In this document: piece after piece, positions 36,921 to 45,614 of the stretch
Numbering within the stretch: the first letter of the stretch is position 1
How the letters are laid out: the number at the start of each line of letters is the position of its first letter
Source: Chitinophagaceae bacterium UBA7600
GTDB lineage: Bacteria; Bacteroidota; Bacteroidia; Chitinophagales; Chitinophagaceae
DNA length: 64,000 nucleotides
Assembly: GCA_002478885.1 (NCBI GenBank)
Contig: DLKC01000069.1
Location: 1-64,000, forward strand
Reading direction: 5' to 3'
Notes under the pieces: generated by a model
Databases searched by the model: none
Told to the model about the DNA's origin: nothing
Seen by the model: the letters and a program-made list of their open reading frames with translations, nothing else
Position numbers and translations under genes: made by a program

Positions 36921-37115
36921 TCGCCCGCAGCATTACCTGTGGCGGCAACTGTTGCGTCGCACACTTGTGCACAATAACAGGTATGAGCAAAACGCAATAA
37001 ATTTCTTTGGTAACGATATTGGTTGGTTCCGCAGCCGCAGGCCTGCTGCTCAAGGCGCGTCATGTACAAGTGTGCGACGCAAGGAACGGTGGTCAACGCA
37101 CTGAAGCCCGGCTCA
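36921..37115. repeat. Dispersed hairpin repeat unit, left arm + right arm
   Basis: Left arm: GCCCGCAG, then CTGTTGCGTCGCACACTTGT. Right arm: GTACAAGTGTGCGACGCAAG, then GAACGGTGG and AAGCCCGGCTC. The spacer is about 90 bp. The open frame upstream of 37202 runs through this unit and is not coding. Confidence 0.88.
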
Positions 37116-37201
37116 TAAACACTTCTTATCCATTCAACCGATGCGCAATCTTATTTTCTCAAAACATTGTCGCTAATTTTAGCATACCTAATTCGGATGC
37201 C

Positions 37202-37558
37202 ATGAATATTGAATCGCTTCGTGATTATTGCCTGTCGAAACCTGCTGCAACAGAAGGTTTTCCTTTCGGGGAAGATACGCTGGTGTTTAAGGTAATGGAG
37301 AAGATATTTTTGCTCGTATCGTTAAGTTCAAATCCCCTGCAGTTTAATGCGAAGGCAGATCCTGAAAAAGCGATCGAACTGAGAGAGCAATTTGCTGCAA
37401 TAATACCAGGATATCACATGAATAAGAAGCATTGGAATACGGTGATCGCCGATGGTAGTTTATCAAACGTACTGTTAAAAGAGATCATTAGTGATTCTTA
37501 TAATCTTGTTGTTAAGTCGCTGCCCAAAAAAGACCGCGATGCACTGGCGCATCAATAA
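37202..37558 (+). CDS. MmcQ/YjbR family protein
   Basis: A 118-residue protein of the MmcQ/YjbR-like, CyaY-fold family: MNIESLRDYCLSKPAATEGF, FPFGEDTLVFKVMEKIFLL, GYHMNKKHWNTV and the end SYNLVVKSLPKK. It is usually annotated as a DNA-binding protein, with function not settled. I chose the ATG at 37202 because everything upstream in the frame is repeat. Its stop is only 3 bp from the stop of the opposing membrane-protein gene, with no terminator between them. Confidence 0.88.
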   Translation: MNIESLRDYCLSKPAATEGFPFGEDTLVFKVMEKIFLLVSLSSNPLQFNAKADPEKAIELREQFAAIIPGYHMNKKHWNTVIADGSLSNVLLKEIISDSYNLVVKSLPKKDRDALAHQ

Positions 37559-37561
37559 CAC

Positions 37562-38788
37562 TTATCCGGTGCGGCTCCAGATATTTTTATTGATCATCAC
37601 CAGCCCTGTGAACATAATGAGCGCACAAATAAGCAGCGCTTCGTTGATATATGGAACAGGCACGTAAGTCAGCCCCGTTATGCCCTGTAGCATTAGCATG
37701 AGCTCGTTTAAGATAATTCCGCTTACAAAAATGATCAATCCTTTTATAAGCATTCCTGAATAGTTGATCCTGCAAACCGAAAGAAAATAACCCGTAAGAA
37801 AGATGCTGAGCATGCCAAGCAAAACCAAATGAAGATAACCAATTACAATTGGCCTGAAACCGTAAGTAATCATGTTTAATGAAGGAATGGCCGAACACAT
37901 TTGTAACAGCACTTTAATGCAAAAGGCGATCAAAGCCATGGTCCACAACCATCTTACTGGTTTGTCAAGCGAAGCCAGAATTTCACCGCTGTTCTTACGA
38001 AGCGCTTTAAGCAGGAGAATAAAACCGGTAAACTCAACAAATGACGCAACAACAATAATCGGGTAAAGGCTTTTGGCAACCGGCAGCCACAAGGCAGAAA
38101 GAAAATAAACAGGTAACAATGAAAGGCTGAAAAGCCAGAAGATCAGTTTTTGCGTAGGCAATGCAATCGCGATATTGTTTTTTGTGAGGTGCAGCATGAG
38201 TAAACCTACTCCTGCAAAAAAGAACCAGCCGTTGTATTGAAAGTGCAGGAAGAAATAAACCGCGGCGAGGTACAGATCCTGGTTAATGGTTTTGGTGGCC
38301 ATCATAAAAGCCAGTGAAAATGCCCCAAGTGAAGAAATGGCGCTGAAGAGCAACGCGGCTTTAAACCATAGGTGGCTGCTGTCTTTCGAAACGATCTTGT
38401 TCAGCCCCTTCCATGCAACGACTGCAAAGCCGTAGGCGTTAAAGATGGAGGCAGTGGAAAAGAAAATGGATACTGCCCCATACCCTTCAAAGGGAAATGA
38501 AAATAACATACCATACGCTGAAATAAGATTTCCCCACAGTAGTATATTGAATTTTTTTGGTGAAGCATTTTCATCATGGCTAAGTATATAATTTGCAATG
38601 AAAGCCATTAGTATTTGTGTAAGCCAGCCCGAAAATGCAAAATGCGAATGGGCATGCAACAAAAATTTTTGGTCAACAAATGGAAGTGAAAAGGCGATTT
38701 TATAGCGGAGAATTACACCAAGAAGCGCAACGATCAATAGATTTAAAAACGATATCCTCAGCCACCGGTCATTCAGTTCTTTCTTCAT
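37562..38788 (-). CDS. Histidine-containing polytopic membrane protein beside the Fnr-type regulator
   Basis: A 408-residue inner-membrane protein with about 11-12 hydrophobic helices. Conserved-looking histidines sit in helices: LLHAHSHFAFSGW (about 43-55), FLHFQYNGWFFFAG (about 180) and GYLHLVLLGML (about 318). This pattern recalls haem-copper oxidase subunit I or NnrS-like haem proteins, but I cannot assign it to a family with certainty. It lies 69 bp downstream of the Crp/Fnr gene on the same strand and is probably cotranscribed. A role in NO or N2O handling or sensing is inferred from this context. Confidence 0.6.
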   Translation of the reverse strand: MKKELNDRWLRISFLNLLIVALLGVILRYKIAFSLPFVDQKFLLHAHSHFAFSGWLTQILMAFIANYILSHDENASPKKFNILLWGNLISAYGMLFSFPFEGYGAVSIFFSTASIFNAYGFAVVAWKGLNKIVSKDSSHLWFKAALLFSAISSLGAFSLAFMMATKTINQDLYLAAVYFFLHFQYNGWFFFAGVGLLMLHLTKNNIAIALPTQKLIFWLFSLSLLPVYFLSALWLPVAKSLYPIIVVASFVEFTGFILLLKALRKNSGEILASLDKPVRWLWTMALIAFCIKVLLQMCSAIPSLNMITYGFRPIVIGYLHLVLLGMLSIFLTGYFLSVCRINYSGMLIKGLIIFVSGIILNELMLMLQGITGLTYVPVPYINEALLICALIMFTGLVMINKNIWSRTG

Positions 38789-38857
38789 TGTATGCTGGTT
38801 AATCTTTATAACTAAGCCGGTATGCCGGCAGCATTTTAGGGCATGTATGATCAGGAA

Positions 38858-39451
38858 TTAAATAAATACCTTGCCCTTTTCAATTAATATATCACCTCTT
38901 TCAAACAGTTTGCGCATCACCCGAATCACTGTTTCTGTTCTCAAGCCTGTCATGTCTGCAATCTGTTGCCTCGACAATTCGATCTTATATTTTTCATTAC
39001 CTCTGCAGTTGCTCTCCTTCTTCAATAGTTTAAGAACGGTAGTTATCCTGTGTTCCGGGTTTTCACCTGCGATCTCTTTCGATACGATCGATTTATTGTA
39101 AATTCTTGTTGCCAGGATTTTTGTAATGGTCAGGTGTACATCCGGGTATTCCTTTAGTATGTAAAGAAAATTTTCTCTCGACACTCTTATAACAACACAA
39201 GGCTCATTCGCGATGGCCGTGGCTGGGTAAGGCATGTCAATAAACAACACAGGTTCACCAAAACTTTCTCCCTGTTTAAAGATGCCTTGTATAAATTCTT
39301 TGCCATCATCATTCATGTTTGCCATACGCACAGATCCCTCCACCACCTGGTAGTAAAACATCGGTTTGTCGCCTTCAAAAAACACTGGCTGGTTCTTGTC
39401 GAATTTTCTGAAAGTACCACCCCAGGCGAGTAAAAGGTCTTGCTGGATCAC
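38858..39451 (-). CDS. Crp/Fnr family transcriptional regulator
   Basis: A 197-residue regulator. A cyclic-nucleotide-type beta-roll covers about 15-115 (FFEGDKPMFYYQVVEGSVRM, GESFGEPVLF), followed by the dimer helix and a winged helix with LSRQQIADMTGLRTETVIRV at about 158-177. There is no N-terminal cysteine cluster, so it is not an iron-sulfur FNR; it resembles the DNR/NnrR-type NO-responsive group in context. It is divergent from the cytochrome c/nos genes. Three TGAT-N4-ATCA boxes in the window, including one before its own promoter, are its likely targets. Confidence 0.88.
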   Translation of the reverse strand: MIQQDLLLAWGGTFRKFDKNQPVFFEGDKPMFYYQVVEGSVRMANMNDDGKEFIQGIFKQGESFGEPVLFIDMPYPATAIANEPCVVIRVSRENFLYILKEYPDVHLTITKILATRIYNKSIVSKEIAGENPEHRITTVLKLLKKESNCRGNEKYKIELSRQQIADMTGLRTETVIRVMRKLFERGDILIEKGKVFI

Positions 39452-39485
39452 TTTTTAAATATGTTGTATTAATAATGTATTAATG

Positions 39486-39528
39486 CAAAAATTACTCAAT
39501 TATGCTTTAAAAAACATGATAAGAATCA
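39486..39528 (-). promoter_or_regulatory. Fnr-type box and -7 box of the Crp/Fnr gene
   Basis: TGATAAGAATCA (39517-39528) has the FNR-type TGAT-N4-ATCA core. On the minus strand, AATTTTTG (39486-39493) matches TAnnTTTG with one mismatch. The centres are 33.0 bp apart, the same as at the two other boxes. This suggests autoregulation from a class II (about -41.5) position. Confidence 0.62.
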
Positions 39529-39546
39529 TATTAATTTCTAGTGGTA

Positions 39547-39593
39547 GATATGATTGTAATCATATCCTTCTCTTTAAATCGGTGCTAATCTTG
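39547..39593 (+). promoter_or_regulatory. Fnr-type box and -7 box of the cytochrome c/nos genes
   Basis: GATATGATTGTAATCATATC (39547-39566) has perfect 8-bp arms around TGTA. TAATCTTG (39586-39593), one mismatch from TAnnTTTG, lies 33.0 bp centre to centre downstream. Predicted start about 39598, 27 bp before the ATG, putting the box near -41.5. Confidence 0.7.
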
Positions 39594-39624
39594 CATAGAA
39601 TTTCAAAACAAAAAAGTGAGCAGT

Positions 39625-40101
39625 ATGAAAAATCTAAGCTTGATCATTTTCGCAGCTATTTTGCTGGGTTCCTGCGGTGGCGGAAGCACAAGTGCTAGTG
39701 ACCAGAATAAAGAAACCCCGGCAACTGTTGCCAGTGATGGTACCAATCCTTCTTATGACCCGCATCGTGGAGAAGGAAAATTTACAAAGGTTGATATCGG
39801 TGCAACGTTAGATGCATCCATGGCCGATGCCGGAAAAAAAATATTCGATGTAAAATGTTCTGCCTGTCATAAGCTAACCAACGAAAAGCTGGTTGGCCCG
39901 GGATGGCTCGGTGTAACCAGTCGCCACCAACCTGAATGGATCATGAATTTTATTACCAATACCGACGAAATGATAAACAAAGACCCGGCTGCCCAGGCAC
40001 AGTTGGAGATATGTCTTGTTCGTATGCCTAACCAAAACCTCTCCGACGACGATGCAAGGCATCTCTTCGAATTCATGCGCAGGAACGACGGCGTTAAATA
40101 A
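39625..40101 (+). CDS. Class I cytochrome c lipoprotein (nos-associated)
   Basis: A 158-residue exported cytochrome. Lipobox LGSC with C17. A single haem motif CSACH (C78, C81, H82) and a likely Met ligand in LVRMPNQNLSDDDARHL. The mid-part GPGWLGVTSRHQPEWI is typical of mono-haem c-type proteins found in clade II nos clusters, which pass electrons to NosZ. Start at the ATG 39625; a GTG three codons upstream is possible. It is first in the nos cluster, behind an Fnr-type box; a repeat unit separates it from nosZ. Confidence 0.9.
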   Translation: MKNLSLIIFAAILLGSCGGGSTSASDQNKETPATVASDGTNPSYDPHRGEGKFTKVDIGATLDASMADAGKKIFDVKCSACHKLTNEKLVGPGWLGVTSRHQPEWIMNFITNTDEMINKDPAAQAQLEICLVRMPNQNLSDDDARHLFEFMRRNDGVK

Positions 40102-40109
40102 AACATTAT

Positions 40110-40291
40110 GGGCCCGGCACCCGGGCACCCATCAGCGTTCCTTGCGTCGCACACTTGTACAACAGCAACCAGAACCGGCAAAATGTAATGGTCTTCACCA
40201 CTGGTGAATAGTGAACAGAACCCTGAAGTGAGTAATGCCGGATACGCCGGCACCGTAGCACAACAGGCGATGCGCAAAGAACAAAAGCCCA
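40110..40291. repeat. Dispersed hairpin repeat unit, right arm interrupted
   Basis: Left arm: GGGCCCGGC, then TCCTTGCGTCGCACACTTGT. The right arm reads GAAGTGAGT, then about 24 bp containing TGCCGG-ATACG-CCGGCA, then AGCACAACAGGCGATGC and an AAGCCC tail. Compared with intact GTGAGTGACACAACAGG arms, it appears split by a small hairpin insert. It lies between the cytochrome c and nosZ genes. Confidence 0.65.
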
Positions 40292-40324
40292 CCCCAAAGA
40301 GTAAAAATGTTTAAAACAATCAAT

Positions 40325-42316
40325 ATGAAATCGTACAGAAATGGTTTAGCAATTCTTGTTGCGATAGCAGCAATAACAGGCTTCAATGCCTGCAAACCAA
40401 AAAATGCAAGCTCTGCAGTTAGCGGCGATGCAGCGGCCAAAGCTTATGTAGCTCCCGGAAAATATGACGAGTTTTACAACTTCGTATCCGGTGGTTTTAG
40501 CGGCCAGCTTGCCGTATATGGCATCCCGTCGGGCCGTTTATTCCGCACTATTCCCATCTATTCCGCCGACCCCGAATCTGGCTGGGGTTATAGCGAAGAA
40601 ACAAAGCCGATGCTCAACACTTCGCATGGTTATATTCCATGGGATGATTCGCACCACTCAGAACTTTCGCAAACCAACGGGGAAATCGATGGCAGGTGGA
40701 TCTTTGTAAACGGTAACAACACACCGCGTGTTGCGCGTGTCGACCTCTCTACCTTCCGCACAAGCGAGATCATTGAAATACCTAACAGTGCAGGCAACCA
40801 CAGCAGCCCTTTTATCACATCAAACACCGAATATGTAGTTGCAGGCACAAGATTTAGCGTGCCTCCCGATAATGTGAACGGCGATGTGCCCATTAATACG
40901 TACAAAAAGAATTTTAAAGGCACAGTAAGCTTTATCAGCGTTGATAAAGCAACAGGCAACATGAAAGTGGCTTTCCAGATTTTATTGCCCGGTGTTGACT
41001 TCGACCTTGCACACGCGGGTAAAGGGCCTTCTGAAGGTTGGTTCTTCTTCAGCTGCTACAACAGCGAACAGGCAAACACATTGCTGGAAGTGAACGCTTC
41101 ACAAAAAGACAAAGACTTTATTCTTGCTGTTAACTGGAAAAAAGCAGAGGAATACCTGGCACAGGGCAAAGCACAAAAAGTTACCACAAAATATGCGCAC
41201 AATGTGTACGACGAAAAATCACACAGCGCTACTTCAACAATAGAAACAGAAGTGAATGTACTCGATGCAAAAGCATTGGCCGATATGTGCTATTTTATTC
41301 CATGCCCCAAATCACCACACGGTTGCGATGTTGATCCGAACGGAGAATACATTGTAGGTTCTGGTAAACTCGCCGCATTAATACCCGTATTCAGTTTTGC
41401 AAAATTACAAACAGCTATTGCTGCGAAAGATTTTGAAGGCAATTACGACGGCATACCTGTTGTAAAATATGAATCAGCTTTATATGGCGAGGTAAAGAAG
41501 CCAGGCTTAGGGCCTTTGCATACAGAGTTCGACGGCAAAGGAAACGCATACACTTCTTTCTTCGTTTCTTCTGAAGTGGTTAAGTGGAATGTGAAAGACT
41601 TGAAAGTGCTCGACCGCGCTCCAACTTATTACTCTATCGGCCACCTTTGTGTTCCCGGTGGCGACAGCAAAAAACCGTCTGCCAAATATGTGATCGCTTA
41701 TAATAAAATCACCAAAGACCGTTACCTGCCCACAGGCCCTGAGCTTACACAAAGTGCACAGCTATTCGACATTAGCGGCGATAAAATGCAACTGATCCTC
41801 GATTTTCCAACCGTTGGAGAACCGCACTACGCACAGGCTTGCCCTGCAGATCTTATCAAGAGCAAGAGCGTTAAGTTTTTCAAGATAGAAGAGAATACCA
41901 ACCCTTATGTATCAAAAGGCGAAGGTGAAACAAAAGTGGTGCGCAAAGGTAACCGGGTCGATGTGTGGATGACCGTGATCCGCTCACATATTACACCCGA
42001 TAATATCGAAGGCATAAAAGTGGGCGACGAAGTTTATTTCCATGTTACCAACCTTGAACAGGATTGGGATATACCGCACGGCTTTGCCATTAAAGGCAAT
42101 AACAATTCAGAATTGCTGGTGATGCCGGGCGAAACACAAACAATAAAATGGATGCCCGATAAAGTGGGTATAATGCCAATGTACTGCACCGATTTCTGCA
42201 GTGCATTACACCAGGAAATGCAGGGTTACGTTAGAATTTCGCCTGCGGGCAGCAACACAGCGCTGCTGTTTAGTACAGGAAAAAATGTACCTGCTGCTGA
42301 TTCAACTGCTAAATAG
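40325..42316 (+). CDS. nosZ: Nitrous-oxide reductase, Sec-type (clade II)
   Basis: A 663-residue multicopper enzyme reducing N2O to N2. The N-terminus is a Sec/lipoprotein-like signal (MKSYRNG to FNACK) without a Tat motif, characteristic of clade II. CuZ ligands include the pair H110/H111 in DDSHHSE. The C-terminal cupredoxin domain holds the CuA site CTDFCSALHQEM (C621, C625, H629, M632). The ATG at 40325 is preferred; one six codons upstream (40307) is possible. Accessory genes nosL, D, F and Y follow. Confidence 0.96.
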   Translation: MKSYRNGLAILVAIAAITGFNACKPKNASSAVSGDAAAKAYVAPGKYDEFYNFVSGGFSGQLAVYGIPSGRLFRTIPIYSADPESGWGYSEETKPMLNTSHGYIPWDDSHHSELSQTNGEIDGRWIFVNGNNTPRVARVDLSTFRTSEIIEIPNSAGNHSSPFITSNTEYVVAGTRFSVPPDNVNGDVPINTYKKNFKGTVSFISVDKATGNMKVAFQILLPGVDFDLAHAGKGPSEGWFFFSCYNSEQANTLLEVNASQKDKDFILAVNWKKAEEYLAQGKAQKVTTKYAHNVYDEKSHSATSTIETEVNVLDAKALADMCYFIPCPKSPHGCDVDPNGEYIVGSGKLAALIPVFSFAKLQTAIAAKDFEGNYDGIPVVKYESALYGEVKKPGLGPLHTEFDGKGNAYTSFFVSSEVVKWNVKDLKVLDRAPTYYSIGHLCVPGGDSKKPSAKYVIAYNKITKDRYLPTGPELTQSAQLFDISGDKMQLILDFPTVGEPHYAQACPADLIKSKSVKFFKIEENTNPYVSKGEGETKVVRKGNRVDVWMTVIRSHITPDNIEGIKVGDEVYFHVTNLEQDWDIPHGFAIKGNNNSELLVMPGETQTIKWMPDKVGIMPMYCTDFCSALHQEMQGYVRISPAGSNTALLFSTGKNVPAADSTAK

Positions 42317-42332
42317 GTTTGTATAAAAAACA

Positions 42333-42362
42333 GGAGCAGGTGAATTAAAACCTGCTCCATTT
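42333..42362 (+). terminator. Terminator between nosZ and nosL
   Basis: GGAGCAGG pairs perfectly with CCTGCTCC around a 10-base AT-rich loop, then ATTTTAAA. It lies 16 bp after the nosZ stop. It suggests that nosZ message is made in excess over the accessory genes. Confidence 0.78.
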
Positions 42363-42381
42363 TAAATGTTCTTTTAATGTT

Positions 42382-42528
42382 ATGGGCAGTTGATCACGAT
42401 GGCATCGTTCGTTGTGTCACTCACTTCAACGTTCTGAACATTGGTCAGCAGTCGGCTGTCGATGCCTTGCCCGCAGTACAGGAGTGCGACGCAAGAGCCG
42501 ATGCCACAAGGCAGCAGGAGCTGGGTCA
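42382..42528. repeat. Dispersed hairpin repeat unit, left arm + right arm (mixed types)
   Basis: Left arm: GATGGCATCGTTC, then GTTGTGTCACTCACTTCAAC. Right arm: ACAGGAGTGCGACGCAAGAG, then CCGATGCCACA and a GAGCTGGGTC tail. It lies between nosZ and nosL. Confidence 0.88.
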
Positions 42529-42571
42529 AAAAAAGAGTACTTGCGATACAGGCTGTTTTAAAATAATATGT

Positions 42572-43594
42572 ATGAAAAAGAATAAACTAAAAGGATGGAT
42601 GCGCCTGCTGATTGCACTTAGTGCAGTGGCTGTGATGTGTGTGTTGTTTATTCCATTCTGGCGCATCGAACTCGATGCACCCCAATATCCCGAAGGATTG
42701 GTGCTGCAGATATTCACCGGCAAACTTGGTGGCGATGTCGACATCATTAATGGGTTGAACCATTACATCGGTATGAAAACACTGCATGCAAATGAGTTTT
42801 TTGAATTCACGGTATTGCCTTATCTGACCGCAACTTTCGGCTTGCTGTTTTTGATCACCGCAATAACCGGAAGTAAAAAAATGCTGCGCGTTTCTTTTAT
42901 ATCGTTCGTCATTTTCGGTGTGGTCGCTATGACTGATTTTTGGAGATGGGAATACGATTACGGCCACAACTTAAATCCTGAAGCTGCAATAAAAGTACCG
43001 GGCATGGCGTATCAGCCGCCACTAATTGGTTACAAGCAGCTACTCAATTTTGGTGCATACTCTGTGCCCGATATTGGTGGGTGGATCTTTATCGCCGCAG
43101 GCGTGGTCGTGGCTGCTTTGGTGTTCATCGATTTTAAACAAAGCAAAAAAATGAAGATTGCCGCACCGCTTAAAACGGCTGCTGCAGCAATGTGCCTCGT
43201 ACTGTTCATTAGTTCCTGCAATACAAAACCAGAGCCGCTTGTTGCAGGAAAAGACAACTGCGCTTTTTGTAAAATGACGGTTACCGATCTGCGTTTTGGC
43301 GGCGAGTTCATCACGCAAAAAGGGAAGATCTATAAGTTTGATGATGCGCATTGCCTGCTGTCATACATAAAATCAGGAATGATCGATAAAGCTGAAATAA
43401 AAGATATTTACCTCGTCGATTTTGCAGAACCGCATACCATGATTTCCACCAGCGAAGCCTTGCTCATCAGCAGCGAAGCGCTCCACAGTCCCATGAGTGG
43501 CAACGTGGCTGCGTTCCGCGACAAGCCTGGCATGGAAGAAGTAAAAGCCTGGCTGAATGCTCAACCAATAACCTGGGATAAACTCTTCGATTAA
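42572..43594 (+). CDS. nosL: NosL fused to a four-helix membrane domain
   Basis: A 340-residue protein. Residues 1-190 form a membrane module with helices near 10-32, 75-98, 103-125 and 165-188. Residues 194-216 look like a complete lipoprotein signal inside the chain (MKIAAPLK to FISSC, C216). The NosL domain follows, with the copper(I) motif CAFCKM (C230, C233, M235). NosL delivers copper to NosZ. The ATG at 43151 (codon 194), preceded by A7, could start a separate NosL lipoprotein. The ATG at 42572 is chosen because upstream codons lie in repeat. The stop overlaps the nosD ATG by one base. Confidence 0.87.
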   Translation: MKKNKLKGWMRLLIALSAVAVMCVLFIPFWRIELDAPQYPEGLVLQIFTGKLGGDVDIINGLNHYIGMKTLHANEFFEFTVLPYLTATFGLLFLITAITGSKKMLRVSFISFVIFGVVAMTDFWRWEYDYGHNLNPEAAIKVPGMAYQPPLIGYKQLLNFGAYSVPDIGGWIFIAAGVVVAALVFIDFKQSKKMKIAAPLKTAAAAMCLVLFISSCNTKPEPLVAGKDNCAFCKMTVTDLRFGGEFITQKGKIYKFDDAHCLLSYIKSGMIDKAEIKDIYLVDFAEPHTMISTSEALLISSEALHSPMSGNVAAFRDKPGMEEVKAWLNAQPITWDKLFD

Positions 43595-44838
43595 TGAAGA
43601 ACATCAGCTTCATATTATTTTTCTTTTTGGTTTTTGCAACCCGTTTCACCGCCTCTGCGATGACGAACGAAGTGGGAGCAAATAGCCGCTATAAAACTAT
43701 TCGCGCCGCCATAGAAGCTGCGCAGCCGGGCGATACAATACTTGTGTACAAAGGAATTTATGCGGAGAAGGAGTTGATCATTAACAAAAGCATTGTAATA
43801 AAAGGAATAGATAACCCCGTGCTTGATGGCGAAAACAAATATGAGATCATAACAGTTAGAGCAGATCATGTTACGGTGGAGGGATTGAGTTTTCGCAATG
43901 CCGGTTTTTCAAGTCTCACGGAGATCGCTGCCGTTAAACTTGATAATTGTAAATACGCTTTCATCCATGCAAATGACATGGAAGTGTCTTGTTTTGGCGT
44001 GTATGTGCAGGCGAGTGCCGGCTGCATTATAAAAGACAATGTGCTGCACTCAACAGGCAAAGGCGAGCTCACCAGCGGCGATGGCATTCATTGCTGGAAG
44101 AGCGATAGCCTGCAGATCATTCACAACAGCATTAGCAGTTTCAGAGACGGCATATATCTCGAGTTTGTAAAAAATTCCGTTATATGGCGAAATACAAGCG
44201 AACACAACATCCGTTATGGCTTGCATTTTATGACCGCGCATGACAATGCCTATATCTGTAATGTATTTCGTGCAAATGGCGCAGGCGTTGCAGTCATGTA
44301 CACGCATGGTGTTAAAATGTACAATAACCTGTTTACTGAAAATACCGGTGATGCTGCATTCGGTCTGCTGCTGAAAGAGATATCCGACAGTGAAATATCC
44401 GGTAACCAGTTTGTCAATAATACAAGCGGGGCCTACATGGAAGCAAGCACGCGTGTGCTGGTAGAGCATAATGTTTTTAAAGGCAATGGGTGGGCACTAA
44501 AAGTTCAGGCCAATTGCGACGCGGTGAATGTGGTACACAACAACTTCTCTGGAAACAGTTTTGATATAAGCACAAGCGGCACATTGGTGATGAACACTTT
44601 TAACAGCAACTACTGGGATAAATACCAGGGCTACGACCTTAACAAAGACAAGATTGGCGATGTGCCTTACCGCCCGGTAAGCATGTACTCTATGTTGGTG
44701 GAGAAAAACCCCACGGTAATGATGCTCTTCAGAAGTTTTATTGTAACGCTGATGGACAAAACAGAAAAAGTATTGCCAGGCATTATCCCTGAGAACCTGG
44801 TTGATAATTCACCATTAATGAAACCTCTTCCGTTATGA
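43594..44838 (+). CDS. nosD: Nitrous oxide reductase maturation protein NosD
   Basis: A 414-residue periplasmic right-handed beta-helix protein needed to mature the CuZ site of NosZ. Signal peptide 1-22. Repeating beta-helix coils (for example GDGIHCWKSDSLQIIHNSIS and FRDGIYLEFVKNSVIWRNTS) span about 60-350, with the NosD-typical NYWDKYQGYDLNKDKIGDVP and YRPV near 345-370. It overlaps nosL by one base and nosF by four (ATGA), so translation of the three is coupled. Confidence 0.95.
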   Translation: MKNISFILFFFLVFATRFTASAMTNEVGANSRYKTIRAAIEAAQPGDTILVYKGIYAEKELIINKSIVIKGIDNPVLDGENKYEIITVRADHVTVEGLSFRNAGFSSLTEIAAVKLDNCKYAFIHANDMEVSCFGVYVQASAGCIIKDNVLHSTGKGELTSGDGIHCWKSDSLQIIHNSISSFRDGIYLEFVKNSVIWRNTSEHNIRYGLHFMTAHDNAYICNVFRANGAGVAVMYTHGVKMYNNLFTENTGDAAFGLLLKEISDSEISGNQFVNNTSGAYMEASTRVLVEHNVFKGNGWALKVQANCDAVNVVHNNFSGNSFDISTSGTLVMNTFNSNYWDKYQGYDLNKDKIGDVPYRPVSMYSMLVEKNPTVMMLFRSFIVTLMDKTEKVLPGIIPENLVDNSPLMKPLPL

Positions 44839-45536
44839 TAATCGCAAACAATGTAAATAAATCGTTTGGCAAACTGCAGGTACTGAAAGATGTGTCTACA
44901 CATTGCGATGAAGGGCAGTGTATCGCATTAATTGGTCCCAATGGCAGCGGTAAAACAACTTTTATTAAATGTCTGCTGGGTATGGTAGTGCCTGATAGTG
45001 GCTTTATCACCTATCGAAGCCGCAACATCGTGCACGATTGGGAATATCGCTCACATATCGGCTATATGCCGCAGATCGGAAGGTATCCCGATAACATGAC
45101 CATTGCACAGGTGCTCGACATGATGAAAGACATCAGGAAGCAAAAAGACCATATCGATGAATCATTAATCGATTCGCTGGGGCTTCGTTCCATTATGCAC
45201 AAAAGAATGCGGACACTTTCCGGTGGTACCAGGCAAAAAGTAAGTGCTTCACTGGCCTTCCTTTTCAACCCTGAAGTGCTGATACTCGATGAACCAACCG
45301 CTGGTCTTGATCCGGTCTCATCACAAGTATTGAAAGACAAGATCAGCTACGAAAAGGAAAGAGGCAAGCTCGTGCTTATTACCTCGCACATCTTAAGTGA
45401 ACTAGACGACCTCATAACACATGTAATGTATTTGCAGGAGGGCCAGTTGCGTTTTAATAAATCAATCGAGACACTAAGAGAAGATACCGGCGAAGAAAAG
45501 CTGGCGAAGGCAATTGCGCGGGTAATGCAGTCATGA
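44835..45536 (+). CDS. nosF: NosF, ABC ATP-binding protein
   Basis: A 233-residue ATPase that powers the NosDFY maturation complex. Walker A GPNGSGKTT at 34-42 (K40), signature LSGGTRQKVS, Walker B VLILDEPTAGLD, and a typical H-loop in ITSHILSEL. Its ATG overlaps the nosD stop. nosY follows after 78 bp. Confidence 0.94.
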   Translation: MIIANNVNKSFGKLQVLKDVSTHCDEGQCIALIGPNGSGKTTFIKCLLGMVVPDSGFITYRSRNIVHDWEYRSHIGYMPQIGRYPDNMTIAQVLDMMKDIRKQKDHIDESLIDSLGLRSIMHKRMRTLSGGTRQKVSASLAFLFNPEVLILDEPTAGLDPVSSQVLKDKISYEKERGKLVLITSHILSELDDLITHVMYLQEGQLRFNKSIETLREDTGEEKLAKAIARVMQS

Positions 45537-45614
45537 AATAACAAAAAACAGGTTTGAATATTTAAATATCAATATTCTATAACTGGTATCCAACACCACA
45601 ACATCCCTGTAACA

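Noticed and set aside
37007..37201. Longer N-terminus of the MmcQ/YjbR protein
   Set aside because: The frame crosses a full repeat unit; the family starts at the ATG at 37202.
42377..42571. Longer N-terminus of the NosL fusion
   Set aside because: These codons are translated repeat sequence; the membrane domain starts properly at 42572.
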